DNA from: Marinococcus halophilus
GTDB lineage: Bacteria; Bacillota; Bacilli; Bacillales; Marinococcaceae
Assembly (NCBI RefSeq): GCF_002265875.1
Contig: NZ_NPFA01000001.1
Span: forward strand, 270,873-334,872
DNA: 64,000 nucleotides
Reading direction: 5' to 3'
The notes beneath the pieces are model-generated. The model ran no database searches. It saw nothing but the letters and a program-made list of their open reading frames with translations, and was not told the DNA's origin. Positions 16,251 to 24,804 of this stretch are shown here, in pieces. Each line of letters starts with the position of its first letter. The first letter of the stretch is position 1. A program made the position numbers and the translations under genes.

Positions 16251-17147
16251 GTGAAAGCCTCTGTAATTATTACTACAAAAAACAGACAAAAAGAGCTTCA
16301 GGCCGCAATTCAAAGCGTTCTGGCCCAGAGCCGCCAGGCGGCTGAAATTATCGTGATGGATGACGGCTCCTCCTATGATCTGTCCCAAACATCAGACAGC
16401 GGATTTTTGTCTTCTGTACAATACTTTTATCACGAAGAAAGCCTTGGCGGAGCTGCAAGAAGAAATGAAGGAGCGGCCAAGGCCACCGGGGATATACTCA
16501 TGTTTTTGGATGATGACGATACGTGGGAGCCTCAAAAAATTGAAGATCAATTAACTATTTTCGACCATCATCAGGAGGTAGGTCTGGTTTATACCGGACG
16601 GAAGGTGGTTGATGCTGAGGACCGCGATACAGTACTGCGTAGAATCGAACCCAAAAAACGGGGTAACGGCTGGCCGGATATTCTCTTTAACAATTTCATT
16701 GGTGTTACATCCGGAGTAGCTGTCAGAAAAAACCTGTTTGAACGGGTGGGCGGCTTTGATACTTCTGCAGTTGCGAGGCAGGACTATGACCTTTGGATAA
16801 GGCTTGTACGGGTTACTGAGGTTGACTATGATATAGGCTGCAATGTTCGGTACACAGTATCTAAACAAAAAGGCAGACAGATAAGCAGCCGCAGCGACCT
16901 GCACGGAAAAGCCATTCATTATCTTCTTAATAAATACAATAAGGAAATCGAGTCGTTTTCTTCGCTCGAGAAAAGGCGTCTTAAAAGTGACTGGTACCAT
17001 TACGTAGCAAGGAAAACACACGGAGTGAGCTATAAGACTGCGATAGCCTGGGCGATCAAAGGTCTGATTCAATATCCGCGCGTCAAGCTCTTCGCTTTGC
17101 TTCTGCCTCCCGCAGTTTTAAACAAATTAATCGGGAGATTGGCTTAA
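16251..17147 (+). CDS. Glycosyltransferase family 2
   Basis: 298 residues beginning with GTG; AAGGCGGTG upstream serves as RBS. The N-terminal fold reads MKASVIITTKNRQKELQAAI, followed by VMDDGS (36-40) and FLDDDD (85-90), the metal and nucleotide-sugar motifs of GT2 enzymes. LGGAARRNEG is the usual helix before the DxD. It is the only locus gene on the plus strand apart from the SpoIID gene. It has its own promoter and shares a bidirectional terminator with the next gene. Donor and acceptor are unknown. Confidence 0.87.
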   Translation: MKASVIITTKNRQKELQAAIQSVLAQSRQAAEIIVMDDGSSYDLSQTSDSGFLSSVQYFYHEESLGGAARRNEGAAKATGDILMFLDDDDTWEPQKIEDQLTIFDHHQEVGLVYTGRKVVDAEDRDTVLRRIEPKKRGNGWPDILFNNFIGVTSGVAVRKNLFERVGGFDTSAVARQDYDLWIRLVRVTEVDYDIGCNVRYTVSKQKGRQISSRSDLHGKAIHYLLNKYNKEIESFSSLEKRRLKSDWYHYVARKTHGVSYKTAIAWAIKGLIQYPRVKLFALLLPPAVLNKLIGRLA

Positions 17148-17158
17148 AATTTTCAGCA

Positions 17159-17190
17159 GTAAAAAACACCCTAAAATGGGTGTTTTTTAC
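17159..17190. terminator. Bidirectional terminator between converging genes
   Basis: GTAAAAAACACCC/GGGTGTTTTTTAC stem, symmetric A and T tracts, 6-nt loop. Serves the GT2 (plus) and the asparagine-synthase-like gene (minus). Confidence 0.9.
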
Positions 17191-17206
17191 TTCATGATTT
17201 TATTAC

Positions 17207-18997
17207 TTACTTTTGATCTTCCCGATGAAGATTATGCGCCAGCTGAAGAAGCGAAACCTGCTCTCGTCCATCCAAGCCGTTTAAAATTTCTTCCAGTGAT
17301 AAATTCCGGCTGCTTATTAAATTCATTATATTTTCTGCTTTATTGTCGTCCAGTTCCTTCGCTATCCAGCCTCTATGTGCCTGAGTTGTTTCTTCCCAAT
17401 CCGGCCATGATTCCTGCTTTACCTTTGAGGAACGAACGTAGTTAATTAACTTCCCACCCAAAAGCGCTCCTGCCATAATTGGAAAATTAATTTTGGCATT
17501 GAAATAAGGAAAAGACCCATTGGCATGAGAGATGAACTTTGATTTACGGAAATCCGGCTGAAAAGCTGCATGAAACAAACGCCTGTTCATTTTAAACTCC
17601 TGCGGCACATTTGCAGCTATTTTTAATACTTCATTGTGTAAATACGGCTCATAGTTTCTGAATAAACGGCGGTGACTGAAGAAATTAGCCATGTTATGAT
17701 TCATCGCTGCCGGCCAAAGCTCTATCCATTCACTCGCACTGCCGGGACGGAATGTTTTAATAAATTCTTTATGCGCTTTGCGTCTGTCATAAATAGCAGA
17801 ATAAATTTCTTTTTTCACAAAATCATACTGCTTGCTGTAGCTCGATAAATATTTATTCGTCGACTGCTCGTCTTTATCTAACGTATCCAGCTTGTATTTG
17901 ATCCCTTTAACTTTATGCTTATACAAATTTTTAATTCTTCTTCCCTTGTAATATGCATCTGCTCCCAGCCCCCCTAAAACCGCTGTGTACTCTTTGAGGC
18001 GGAAAATCCGGTGGCACCCATAGGCATGGGCATGAAAAAACTTGTGATCACTTCCGAGCATCTCTGATACGCTATACAAGGCATCCAGATAATACGTGGG
18101 GCTGCGAAACCCAGCACGAAGATCCACTCCATACAATTTTGCAATGCGCCTGGCAATTGATAGTTCCTTATTTGGCGCATCAAGAAATATAAATCCGTTC
18201 TTTTTTGTTTCTAAAGGGAGAGCATTCAGAAGCACTCTGGAATCTTCTCCTCCACTCATTAATACGGCTGCCTCCTGCTTTTCAAGCTTCAGGTCCTCTA
18301 TGACTGTATGAAAGTTCTTTCGCAAATTTAGAGCAGCTTCTTCAAAATCTGTCTCCGGTTCTTCTGTGGGCAGCCAATAAAAGCTTCCCGCTTTCATAGA
18401 TTTTTCTTCAGCTTTAATTATGTACTCAGTAGCAGGATTCATCTGGCTGACCAGCTTGTAGGAAGTATAAGGAAAGGTGACAGCTTTGTTTAATATAGAA
18501 TCCGCTATCGATACTTCATCTATATCTTTTCCCCGTGCCGAAAGACGGGCCACGCTATCTACGTGGGTCCCTGCAATCACAGATGCACTGTTTTTGTGCA
18601 AGGAGGAGTAAACAGGTATAAAGTTCATTAAATCTGTAACGATATGTACATGTTGATTTCTTTTGTCTATACAGATTATACAGAAGGGACCATGAACATA
18701 TTGATCAAACTGAGTATTTTTTTTCGAAAACCACTCATGCAGAATAACATGACATTTATTTTCACCTGCACTGGGCATGTGCGTATTTTTAATAATCGGA
18801 CCGCCTAAAAGGACTAATACAAAGTCTTTATCTTCCACATGCCTGGTGTAAGGATAGTGATTTTCAAAAAAAGCCAGTGCTCCCCATTTTCCAGAAAGAC
18901 TGATCAGAGTTTTATTGTTTTCTACATCAATCTTTTGCAGCTGCTGTTCCACTTTTTCTTTGTCAGCCAGAGAGGAAGAATACAGAAAATCAGCCAT
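17207..18997 (-). CDS. Asparagine-synthase-like protein lacking the N-terminal cysteine nucleophile
   Basis: 596 residues, RBS AAGGAG. The C-terminal two thirds form an ATP-pyrophosphatase domain with the PP-loop SGGEDS at 248-253, as in class B asparagine synthetases. The N-terminal ~200 residues resemble the glutaminase half, but the protein begins MADF, so Cys2, which releases ammonia from glutamine, is absent. It could therefore use free ammonia or another amine, or catalyse another adenylation. It lies inside the polymer locus between glycosyltransferases. Amidation of a uronic acid carboxylate is a reasonable hypothesis, because a UDP-glucuronate epimerase is nearby. Ordinary asparagine biosynthesis is less likely in this context. 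Confidence 0.75.
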   Translation of the reverse strand: MADFLYSSSLADKEKVEQQLQKIDVENNKTLISLSGKWGALAFFENHYPYTRHVEDKDFVLVLLGGPIIKNTHMPSAGENKCHVILHEWFSKKNTQFDQYVHGPFCIICIDKRNQHVHIVTDLMNFIPVYSSLHKNSASVIAGTHVDSVARLSARGKDIDEVSIADSILNKAVTFPYTSYKLVSQMNPATEYIIKAEEKSMKAGSFYWLPTEEPETDFEEAALNLRKNFHTVIEDLKLEKQEAAVLMSGGEDSRVLLNALPLETKKNGFIFLDAPNKELSIARRIAKLYGVDLRAGFRSPTYYLDALYSVSEMLGSDHKFFHAHAYGCHRIFRLKEYTAVLGGLGADAYYKGRRIKNLYKHKVKGIKYKLDTLDKDEQSTNKYLSSYSKQYDFVKKEIYSAIYDRRKAHKEFIKTFRPGSASEWIELWPAAMNHNMANFFSHRRLFRNYEPYLHNEVLKIAANVPQEFKMNRRLFHAAFQPDFRKSKFISHANGSFPYFNAKINFPIMAGALLGGKLINYVRSSKVKQESWPDWEETTQAHRGWIAKELDDNKAENIMNLISSRNLSLEEILNGLDGREQVSLLQLAHNLHREDQK

Positions 18998-19034
18998 AGA
19001 ATACTCCTTTTGCCTGTTTAATGAAGAAAGGCTT

Positions 19035-20216
19035 TTATTTTCGTTTTAGTTTGTCTTTGAGGCTTCTCGAAGCATAGTATTTAATGATTTTGCCGTAAAT
19101 AGTTATAAAAAACACAATACCGGCGGGGTAATTTAATTTCACACCATTATTTGGCTTTCCTTTTTTTTCAATTATTTGATTTAACTTATCGTGAATTTGT
19201 TCAATGCTGTAATTATCTTTAATAAATTCTCTTATGTTCGTTAAAGCCTGGGGATTGATTTCTTCACCGCCCGAAAAAACATGGGCTTCGTCAGAGGATG
19301 ATAAATTTCTGCCCGCAAAATTATAATCCGCCAATGCCTGCACGTTTTCCTCTGTTACGAGCGCATAATGATCCGATTCATTCACCACAATGCTAGGTTT
19401 TTTTAAATACATACCATCAATGACGCTTCGGCCTTTACCTGCAATAAAATCATGCTTTTTCACTTCTACCGGCACATCCCGGATAAACCCGAGCATATTT
19501 ACTTTTATTTTTTGATTTTCCTGAAGCTTTTCGGCTTCACGCTTTACTTCTTCCCATAGAGCCCCTGCTCCTGCAATCGTCAATTCAACCTCTTGGCCCG
19601 CAGCTTCCTGTGTTTCCTTCACTAATCTGAAAGTAGTCCAGATCGAATTAATTTTTTCATTATCCATGCGGGTTACTAGTAAAAAACGCTTTTTTTCCTT
19701 TGGCGGCTCGTAGGAATCCGGCTCTGGATACAAAGAGAAATCAATTCTATTTGGGAACACGTGAATCACCGAAGAATTATAGCCCTGTGCCGTAAGTTCT
19801 TTTTTGTTTTCCTCGCTGAAAACAATTAATTCGTCAGGGCTCATAACGTCTGCATAAAAACCTGGGACAGCCATGCCCGGAATGAGATGGAGACTCGGTA
19901 CACCGGTCATTTTCGAAGCAAGCTTAGTAAATATAGAGTTCTGGAACGTAATATCAATTATTAAATCGGGCTTTGTTTTTTGTATTCTATTAATATAACT
20001 GATAAGAATTTTTAAATTTTTCCATGGCTTCTTATAGTCAAACGGAGGGAAATGAACTAATTGATTAATACCTGCTTTTTCATACCTTGCTTTTTCTTTC
20101 GTCAAAGTCCCCCAAACTTCCACTTCGTGCCCTGCACGCTTAGCATGCTTTACGTACTCGAGCAGCGAATACGAAGAGCCTCCGTTAAACAGTCTATTTT
20201 TAAATACAATTTTCAT
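19035..20216 (-). CDS. Glycosyltransferase family 4 (GT-B fold)
   Basis: 393 residues, RBS AAAGGAGG at long spacing. The start FKNRLFNGGSSYSLLEYVKHA matches the N-terminal glycine-rich loop of retaining GT-B enzymes. FLLVTRMDNEK (about residue 180) and a middle region with LTIAGAG and IKVNMLGF correspond to the donor-binding C-domain. The usual EPFG/ExxxxxE end motif is weak; GKGRSVIDGMYLKKPSIVVNE takes its place. It is cytoplasmic or membrane-associated and part of the repeat-unit assembly set. Base composition is clearly AT-richer than in the flanking sugar-catabolic genes. Confidence 0.82.
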   Translation of the reverse strand: MKIVFKNRLFNGGSSYSLLEYVKHAKRAGHEVEVWGTLTKEKARYEKAGINQLVHFPPFDYKKPWKNLKILISYINRIQKTKPDLIIDITFQNSIFTKLASKMTGVPSLHLIPGMAVPGFYADVMSPDELIVFSEENKKELTAQGYNSSVIHVFPNRIDFSLYPEPDSYEPPKEKKRFLLVTRMDNEKINSIWTTFRLVKETQEAAGQEVELTIAGAGALWEEVKREAEKLQENQKIKVNMLGFIRDVPVEVKKHDFIAGKGRSVIDGMYLKKPSIVVNESDHYALVTEENVQALADYNFAGRNLSSSDEAHVFSGGEEINPQALTNIREFIKDNYSIEQIHDKLNQIIEKKGKPNNGVKLNYPAGIVFFITIYGKIIKYYASRSLKDKLKRK

Positions 20217-20259
20217 AAAAGTCCATATCCTCCTTTAACGTGAAGTTACTATTCACTTT

Positions 20260-21582
20260 TTATGATTTTTTTCTGAAATTGCGGTATTTCTTTACGATTA
20301 TTGCTTTAATTTCTTCAAAATCTTCTTTGTTTATGAATAAAACATCTTTCAACATTAAGTTCTCTCTTCGAGCATATAAAATCGCAAATGTAATACCACC
20401 AATAACATAGCTAATAGTCGAAGCCGCCGCCGCTCCATTGATCCCCCACGCCGGAATAAAGATAAAGTTAAGCCCTATATTAATAAATAAAGGAACAATA
20501 AAAGCTTTAATAGCGTACAATGGATAACCGCGACCGGCCAGATCAGGGTGTAAAACCTTTGATATACATATAGCAATGACCCCCACCATTAATAACTGAA
20601 GTACAGTAGCCGATCCAAGATAAGCTTCACCATACAACAGTCTTATTAAGATTGGTGCAAAAGCTATAATAAACAAACATATAATTATAATTATTGGAAA
20701 AGAAACTCTGAGCACTTTCACAGCACGCCGTACTGTAGCTTGAGAATTTCTGCTGGTGGCCCCTTTGGCAAACAGCACCAGACCGATAGCCATCGGCAGC
20801 TGCCATACCAACTCCGCGATATTACTGCCAACTGAATAAAGACCGATTTGAGCTTCAGGGACAAAATAACGAAGAATTATAATGTCGATTTTATAGTTTA
20901 ATGTCAATAAAAATAATGCTAACGCATAGGGAAAACCTTTCATTAGCATCTTCACAGCTACGCTTTTATCAAATTCGTACTTCCAGTTTACATAAGGGTT
21001 TACTCTTATTAAATAATAAATAGCAATTCCCAGAGGGATCAGAAATTGTACAAAAGCTCCTCCCGGCACTCCCAATCCCAGCGCCCACACTACAATGACT
21101 ACGCCAAAGAAGTAGATGCCTGCCTTTAACAGTTCACTTATGTTAATAGCTCCAATTTGATTTTTACCGTGTAAGATACCTTTATAATAACCATGGAAAA
21201 GCTTCAAAGGCAGCGAAGCCAGGGCAAATAACAGCACAAGCCAGCTGTAGTCATTCCCCATTGAAAAATAAAAATATGTACCTACCACAAGCACTGCTAA
21301 TGATGAAGAAATAACCCATAGTGTTAAAATCGCTGAGTGAATGGTGTCTATTGGGTACAATTTCTGCCCGGTGAAATAGGCTGCCGATTGACGAATGCCC
21401 AGATCCGCAAGTGAGTAAAGCATATTAGGAAGCACAAAAACAGCTGCAATGATTCCCTGCCCTTCCGGCCCCAAAATCCGGGCAATTAAGACAGAGGATA
21501 AGAATGTGCCAAATAATACTGCTATTCTAGTACCAAAAGAAGTGATTATATCAAACAGAGTACTGCGTTGCTTTTTCCCCAT
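20260..21582 (-). CDS. Wzx-like polysaccharide flippase (MOP superfamily)
   Basis: 440 residues from the ATG at 21582, which has AAGGA at 6-nt spacing; an upstream in-frame ATG at 21597 lacks an RBS. About 12-14 hydrophobic helices fill the protein. The start GKKQRSTLFDIITSFGTRI and the ARILGPEGQG motif near residue 45 are typical of the polysaccharide biosynthesis (RfbX/Wzx) family. It should flip undecaprenyl-linked repeat units across the membrane. The adjacent Wzy-like gene makes a Wzx/Wzy-dependent pathway likely. The gene is AT-rich, as expected for serotype-specific flippases. Confidence 0.87.
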   Translation of the reverse strand: MGKKQRSTLFDIITSFGTRIAVLFGTFLSSVLIARILGPEGQGIIAAVFVLPNMLYSLADLGIRQSAAYFTGQKLYPIDTIHSAILTLWVISSSLAVLVVGTYFYFSMGNDYSWLVLLFALASLPLKLFHGYYKGILHGKNQIGAINISELLKAGIYFFGVVIVVWALGLGVPGGAFVQFLIPLGIAIYYLIRVNPYVNWKYEFDKSVAVKMLMKGFPYALALFLLTLNYKIDIIILRYFVPEAQIGLYSVGSNIAELVWQLPMAIGLVLFAKGATSRNSQATVRRAVKVLRVSFPIIIIICLFIIAFAPILIRLLYGEAYLGSATVLQLLMVGVIAICISKVLHPDLAGRGYPLYAIKAFIVPLFINIGLNFIFIPAWGINGAAAASTISYVIGGITFAILYARRENLMLKDVLFINKEDFEEIKAIIVKKYRNFRKKS

Positions 21583-21644
21583 GAGGATTCCTTCCATTTC
21601 ATGAACTTATTTATAAGATGAGGTGTTTCATTGTAATAGCCAGG

Positions 21645-22838
21645 TCACTTTAAACGGTTGATAGTATTATAAGAATCAGCGTGGTTCAGGCGTTTATTTT
21701 TAAATTCAAAATAAACAACTCCTACTACCGCAATGGCGCTGAACAACATGTAAGTACCCGAAAGTTCAAAGGAAACATTCCAGGTCATAAACAGGTATAA
21801 TACCAAAAAGACGCTCCCGACTGCTAAAAATTGATCTCCCCAATTACGAATGAGAAACCAGGAAAAAGTGAGAAATAGTACGGTTATTATAATAGAAAGC
21901 AGAAGACCGAGCAGACCTGCGCTGAACATTACTTCTAAAAAGAAATTATGGGGATAACCGCCGGCGGATTCATTACTCCAAGCTTTTAACCCGTATCCCA
22001 AGACGTTATCAAACGACTTTTTCAGATAATAAGCATAAATTTCGACTCTTGGCTCTTCATCAATATTTGTAAACAGTCTCATCATTCTATCAATCCTTGA
22101 TTCGGGAGCCATTAAGAAGGCTCCCGCTACAAATACGACAAAAGCTCCCACAGTACCAAATATCCAATAAAAATTACCATTTTTCCAGTTATAATAAATC
22201 ACGTAAGCCACGATTAGAATCATTGGAAAAAGTAATGGAGCTCTTCCATCTAACTGCGACAATGCTCCCACCGTTATTATGACCCCAAGAATGCCTGCAG
22301 CTCTATACAGCCACCAATCTTTTGTGAAAAACAAAGCTACTGATAACAGTAACGCAATAGCAAGCGGCACTCCCAGTACTAAATAATTTTGGCCGTCACT
22401 TCTATCTAGAGTTATCAAGTCTAATATCGACAAAATTGAAAGAAAAACTCCCCAGCCAAATTGGAAAAAGAATAATTTTTTTATATCTTTCCCTTCAACG
22501 AATAGTAAAACAGCAGAAAAAGCTATGATAATACTTAAATACTGAGAGAGTTCTATCACACTTAATGCTATGTGACTGCTGATAAGTCCTGACAAGATGA
22601 GTACAAGCCAAAAAAACAATAGTAATGACAGTAAACGCTTCCGCCCTTCACCTATAAGAAATGGCAGCTTTTTATTATCCAAGGCTCTCAATGCTCCTAT
22701 AAAAAATAAACCTAATATACTAACAACATTTACAAGTTCACTGCTTATAAAAACGATCTTCAAGCTTGGTATGCTAAATGTTAAAAACAAAAAGAATGGG
22801 AGCACAAGATTTAACAAGTTGTTTTTTTTCCCTCGCAT
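21645..22838 (-). CDS. O-antigen ligase/Wzy polymerase-like membrane protein
   Basis: 397 residues with about 10-11 hydrophobic segments and AAAGGA upstream. The large periplasm-side loop carries GYGLKAWSNESAGGYPHNFF, the PHN(x)FLE signature of the Wzy_C/O-antigen-ligase superfamily; an Arg-rich stretch (SRIDRMMRLF) precedes it. In a Gram-positive context such a protein most likely polymerises the flipped repeat units. It neighbours the flippase and transferases and shares their low GC. Specificity cannot be inferred. Confidence 0.82.
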   Translation of the reverse strand: MRGKKNNLLNLVLPFFLFLTFSIPSLKIVFISSELVNVVSILGLFFIGALRALDNKKLPFLIGEGRKRLLSLLLFFWLVLILSGLISSHIALSVIELSQYLSIIIAFSAVLLFVEGKDIKKLFFFQFGWGVFLSILSILDLITLDRSDGQNYLVLGVPLAIALLLSVALFFTKDWWLYRAAGILGVIITVGALSQLDGRAPLLFPMILIVAYVIYYNWKNGNFYWIFGTVGAFVVFVAGAFLMAPESRIDRMMRLFTNIDEEPRVEIYAYYLKKSFDNVLGYGLKAWSNESAGGYPHNFFLEVMFSAGLLGLLLSIIITVLFLTFSWFLIRNWGDQFLAVGSVFLVLYLFMTWNVSFELSGTYMLFSAIAVVGVVYFEFKNKRLNHADSYNTINRLK

Positions 22839-22878
22839 ATTAATTATGTGTCCTTTCTAGACTTCTCTCAATAAGCCT

Positions 22879-23799
22879 TCAAGAAGCCGGCTTCAAGAAA
22901 TACTTCAATAAACCGATTAATTTATTCGGCAATACTTGGTATAAGTAACTTCTATACAATCTGAATTTCGATGTATAGTTGTATTCATACTCTTTCCAAG
23001 GTGTCTTTAACAACCTGCTCCTGTAATCTTCTTTGTATGGATGTACATTATCCAGCTGCCATGGCTTTGAAGAAGTCGTATAATGGATCACATATGGATT
23101 ACTTTTGGCGGACTCAAACTCTCTTTTTGTAAAAGAAGTAAAATGATGAGTCAGTTCAAAATACTTCGTCTGTTGATTCCATTTAGGATGGAGAAATAAA
23201 CAATTACCTGCTAATACCGCATTCAGGCCATCCTGGTCATGCAGTTTGATTTTATGAGAATTCTCTTGTAAGAATTCCATAGCTTGTTCAGAAATATTTT
23301 CCTTACGCCATTGAGGAATATTTATCAGCATAAGGCCTGAATTAAAAGTCATTGTGCTTTTTGACAGCTTTAACTGGTCATGTCTTTCAAAAAGTGGGTT
23401 GTGTACTGCCGCAAGGCAGAATCCGTTAAGGTCAATATTCCAAAGTTCAGTGATATCTCCTTTAATGATCATATCGCAGTCCAGAAATAGTATCCGCTCC
23501 GCCTTTTCTGCGAATAGATCAGGTATAGAGAGCTTGAAATAAGCAGCATGGCTGATATGTCTCTTAGTGGCTAATTTCGAATAGAGAGAAGCATCAGTAT
23601 GCATAAATGCAACATTCCCCCCCCATGCCTTTGCCACAGCTTTAAGGTTTCTTCTGTTTTCGTCAGATATCCCCCCGTCTAATACTGTTACTTCTATATC
23701 ACCAGGAACCGAAGCATGTTCGAACAACGAATAAAGCATAACCCCTAAATGCTGAGCGTAATTATCATCCGATACTGTTATTACATTCATGGTCACCAT
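22879..23799 (-). CDS. Glycosyltransferase family 8
   Basis: 306 residues, RBS GAGGAG. MNVITVSDDNYAQHLGVML at the start, LFLDCDM with the metal-binding DxD at 107-109, the FNSGLMLIN motif and LHDQDGLNAVL are diagnostic of GT8 retaining transferases (galactosyl, glucosyl or galacturonosyl). HPKWNQQ near residue 210 holds the conserved His. It is soluble, with a basic C-terminus that could contact the membrane. Because the locus encodes a UDP-glucuronate epimerase, a galacturonosyl donor is possible but unproven. Confidence 0.87.
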   Translation of the reverse strand: MVTMNVITVSDDNYAQHLGVMLYSLFEHASVPGDIEVTVLDGGISDENRRNLKAVAKAWGGNVAFMHTDASLYSKLATKRHISHAAYFKLSIPDLFAEKAERILFLDCDMIIKGDITELWNIDLNGFCLAAVHNPLFERHDQLKLSKSTMTFNSGLMLINIPQWRKENISEQAMEFLQENSHKIKLHDQDGLNAVLAGNCLFLHPKWNQQTKYFELTHHFTSFTKREFESAKSNPYVIHYTTSSKPWQLDNVHPYKEDYRSRLLKTPWKEYEYNYTSKFRLYRSYLYQVLPNKLIGLLKYFLKPAS

Positions 23800-23888
23800 A
23801 CTAATACTCCTCAGAATCTTTGATATTATTCATCACACACAAACACATACTAATAATAAATCTTCTTAAAGTAAATGGGGAATATTAG

Positions 23889-24656
23889 TTAAAACAACCC
23901 TAGAAATCTTTTCTTATTTTTAATTTTGAGCGGCTCATCAAGCAGCGGGTCTTTATTTTCAATAATGCGCTCGGCGTTCTCCAAAAAGGTGTCTACATAT
24001 TCTGCTCCCAGATGATGGTCAATGTAATCATAGGCTTCCCGCAGGTCGAACGGGCGCATATCGATGTTATGAGCATCGGTCGACACGACATGGGTTAAGC
24101 TGTGGGTCACCATGTCTTCAGCAAACTGCTTGATGCTCTTATTCATTTTACCGGTAAAGCAGTGGGCGGTGACCTGGGTGAGCGCCCCGTTTTTCACAAA
24201 TTCATGCAAAAGGTCCGGCTGCTCGCGGAACGCTTTTGTCCGTTCCGGATGCACAATGACCGGCACGTAGCCTTCCACCTGCAGCTCAAACATCAGCTGC
24301 TTCGCGTATCTTGGCACCTGCGCACTCGAAAATTCAACAAACACATAGCGGCTGTGATTGAGGCCGATGGAGATGCCTTTGTTCAAATCGTTAAGTAGTT
24401 CCCCGTTAATCCGGTTCTCCTGGCCCGGCAGCACCTTCACGTCGATACGGGCGCTTTTCAGCGACTCGTTCACGTAGTCCACCAGATGGGGAATATCCTG
24501 CCCGCTGTTGTCCCAGGCACCATTTTTATGATGCGGTGTGGCAACCACGGTGTGTATGCCGTTCACCTGTGCGGCTCTTCCCATTTCGATGCTGTCCTGA
24601 ATTGTTGCGGCCCCGTCATCAATGCCGGGGAGTATATGTGAATGCAAATCGATCAT
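23889..24656 (-). CDS. CpsB/YwqE-type Mn-dependent tyrosine-protein phosphatase (PHP domain)
   Basis: 255 residues from the ATG at 24656 with AGGAG upstream. Metal-binding motifs are complete: DLHSHILPGIDDG at 3-15, ATPHH, PGQE, HPER and STDAH. These phosphatases dephosphorylate the tyrosine kinase that controls capsule or exopolysaccharide polymerisation (CpsB-CpsD, YwqE-YwqD). It is the first gene of the minus-strand locus, yet no kinase or Wzz-like adaptor is visible in this window. The C-terminus is very basic. A paralogue that has lost all these ligands is at 35.5-36.3 kb. Confidence 0.92.
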   Translation of the reverse strand: MIDLHSHILPGIDDGAATIQDSIEMGRAAQVNGIHTVVATPHHKNGAWDNSGQDIPHLVDYVNESLKSARIDVKVLPGQENRINGELLNDLNKGISIGLNHSRYVFVEFSSAQVPRYAKQLMFELQVEGYVPVIVHPERTKAFREQPDLLHEFVKNGALTQVTAHCFTGKMNKSIKQFAEDMVTHSLTHVVSTDAHNIDMRPFDLREAYDYIDHHLGAEYVDTFLENAERIIENKDPLLDEPLKIKNKKRFLGLF

Positions 24657-24747
24657 AATTATTTGCTCCTTTACATTTTTTCCACACCAACAGCTTACCA
24701 TATTTTCGCAATTTTATGCAGAAGACCTACGGAGAATACTCCACAAT

Positions 24748-24788
24748 AAAAAAGCCCGGAAGACGTCGTTAGCCGAAGTCTTCCGGAC
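24748..24788 (-). terminator. Intrinsic terminator after the alpha-mannosidase gene
   Basis: CCGGAAGAC/GTCTTCCGG stem followed on the minus strand by GCTTTTTTATTG. It separates the mannosidase operon from the cpsB-led locus. Confidence 0.82.
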
Positions 24789-24804
24789 TGTAATTCCGTG
24801 CTGT

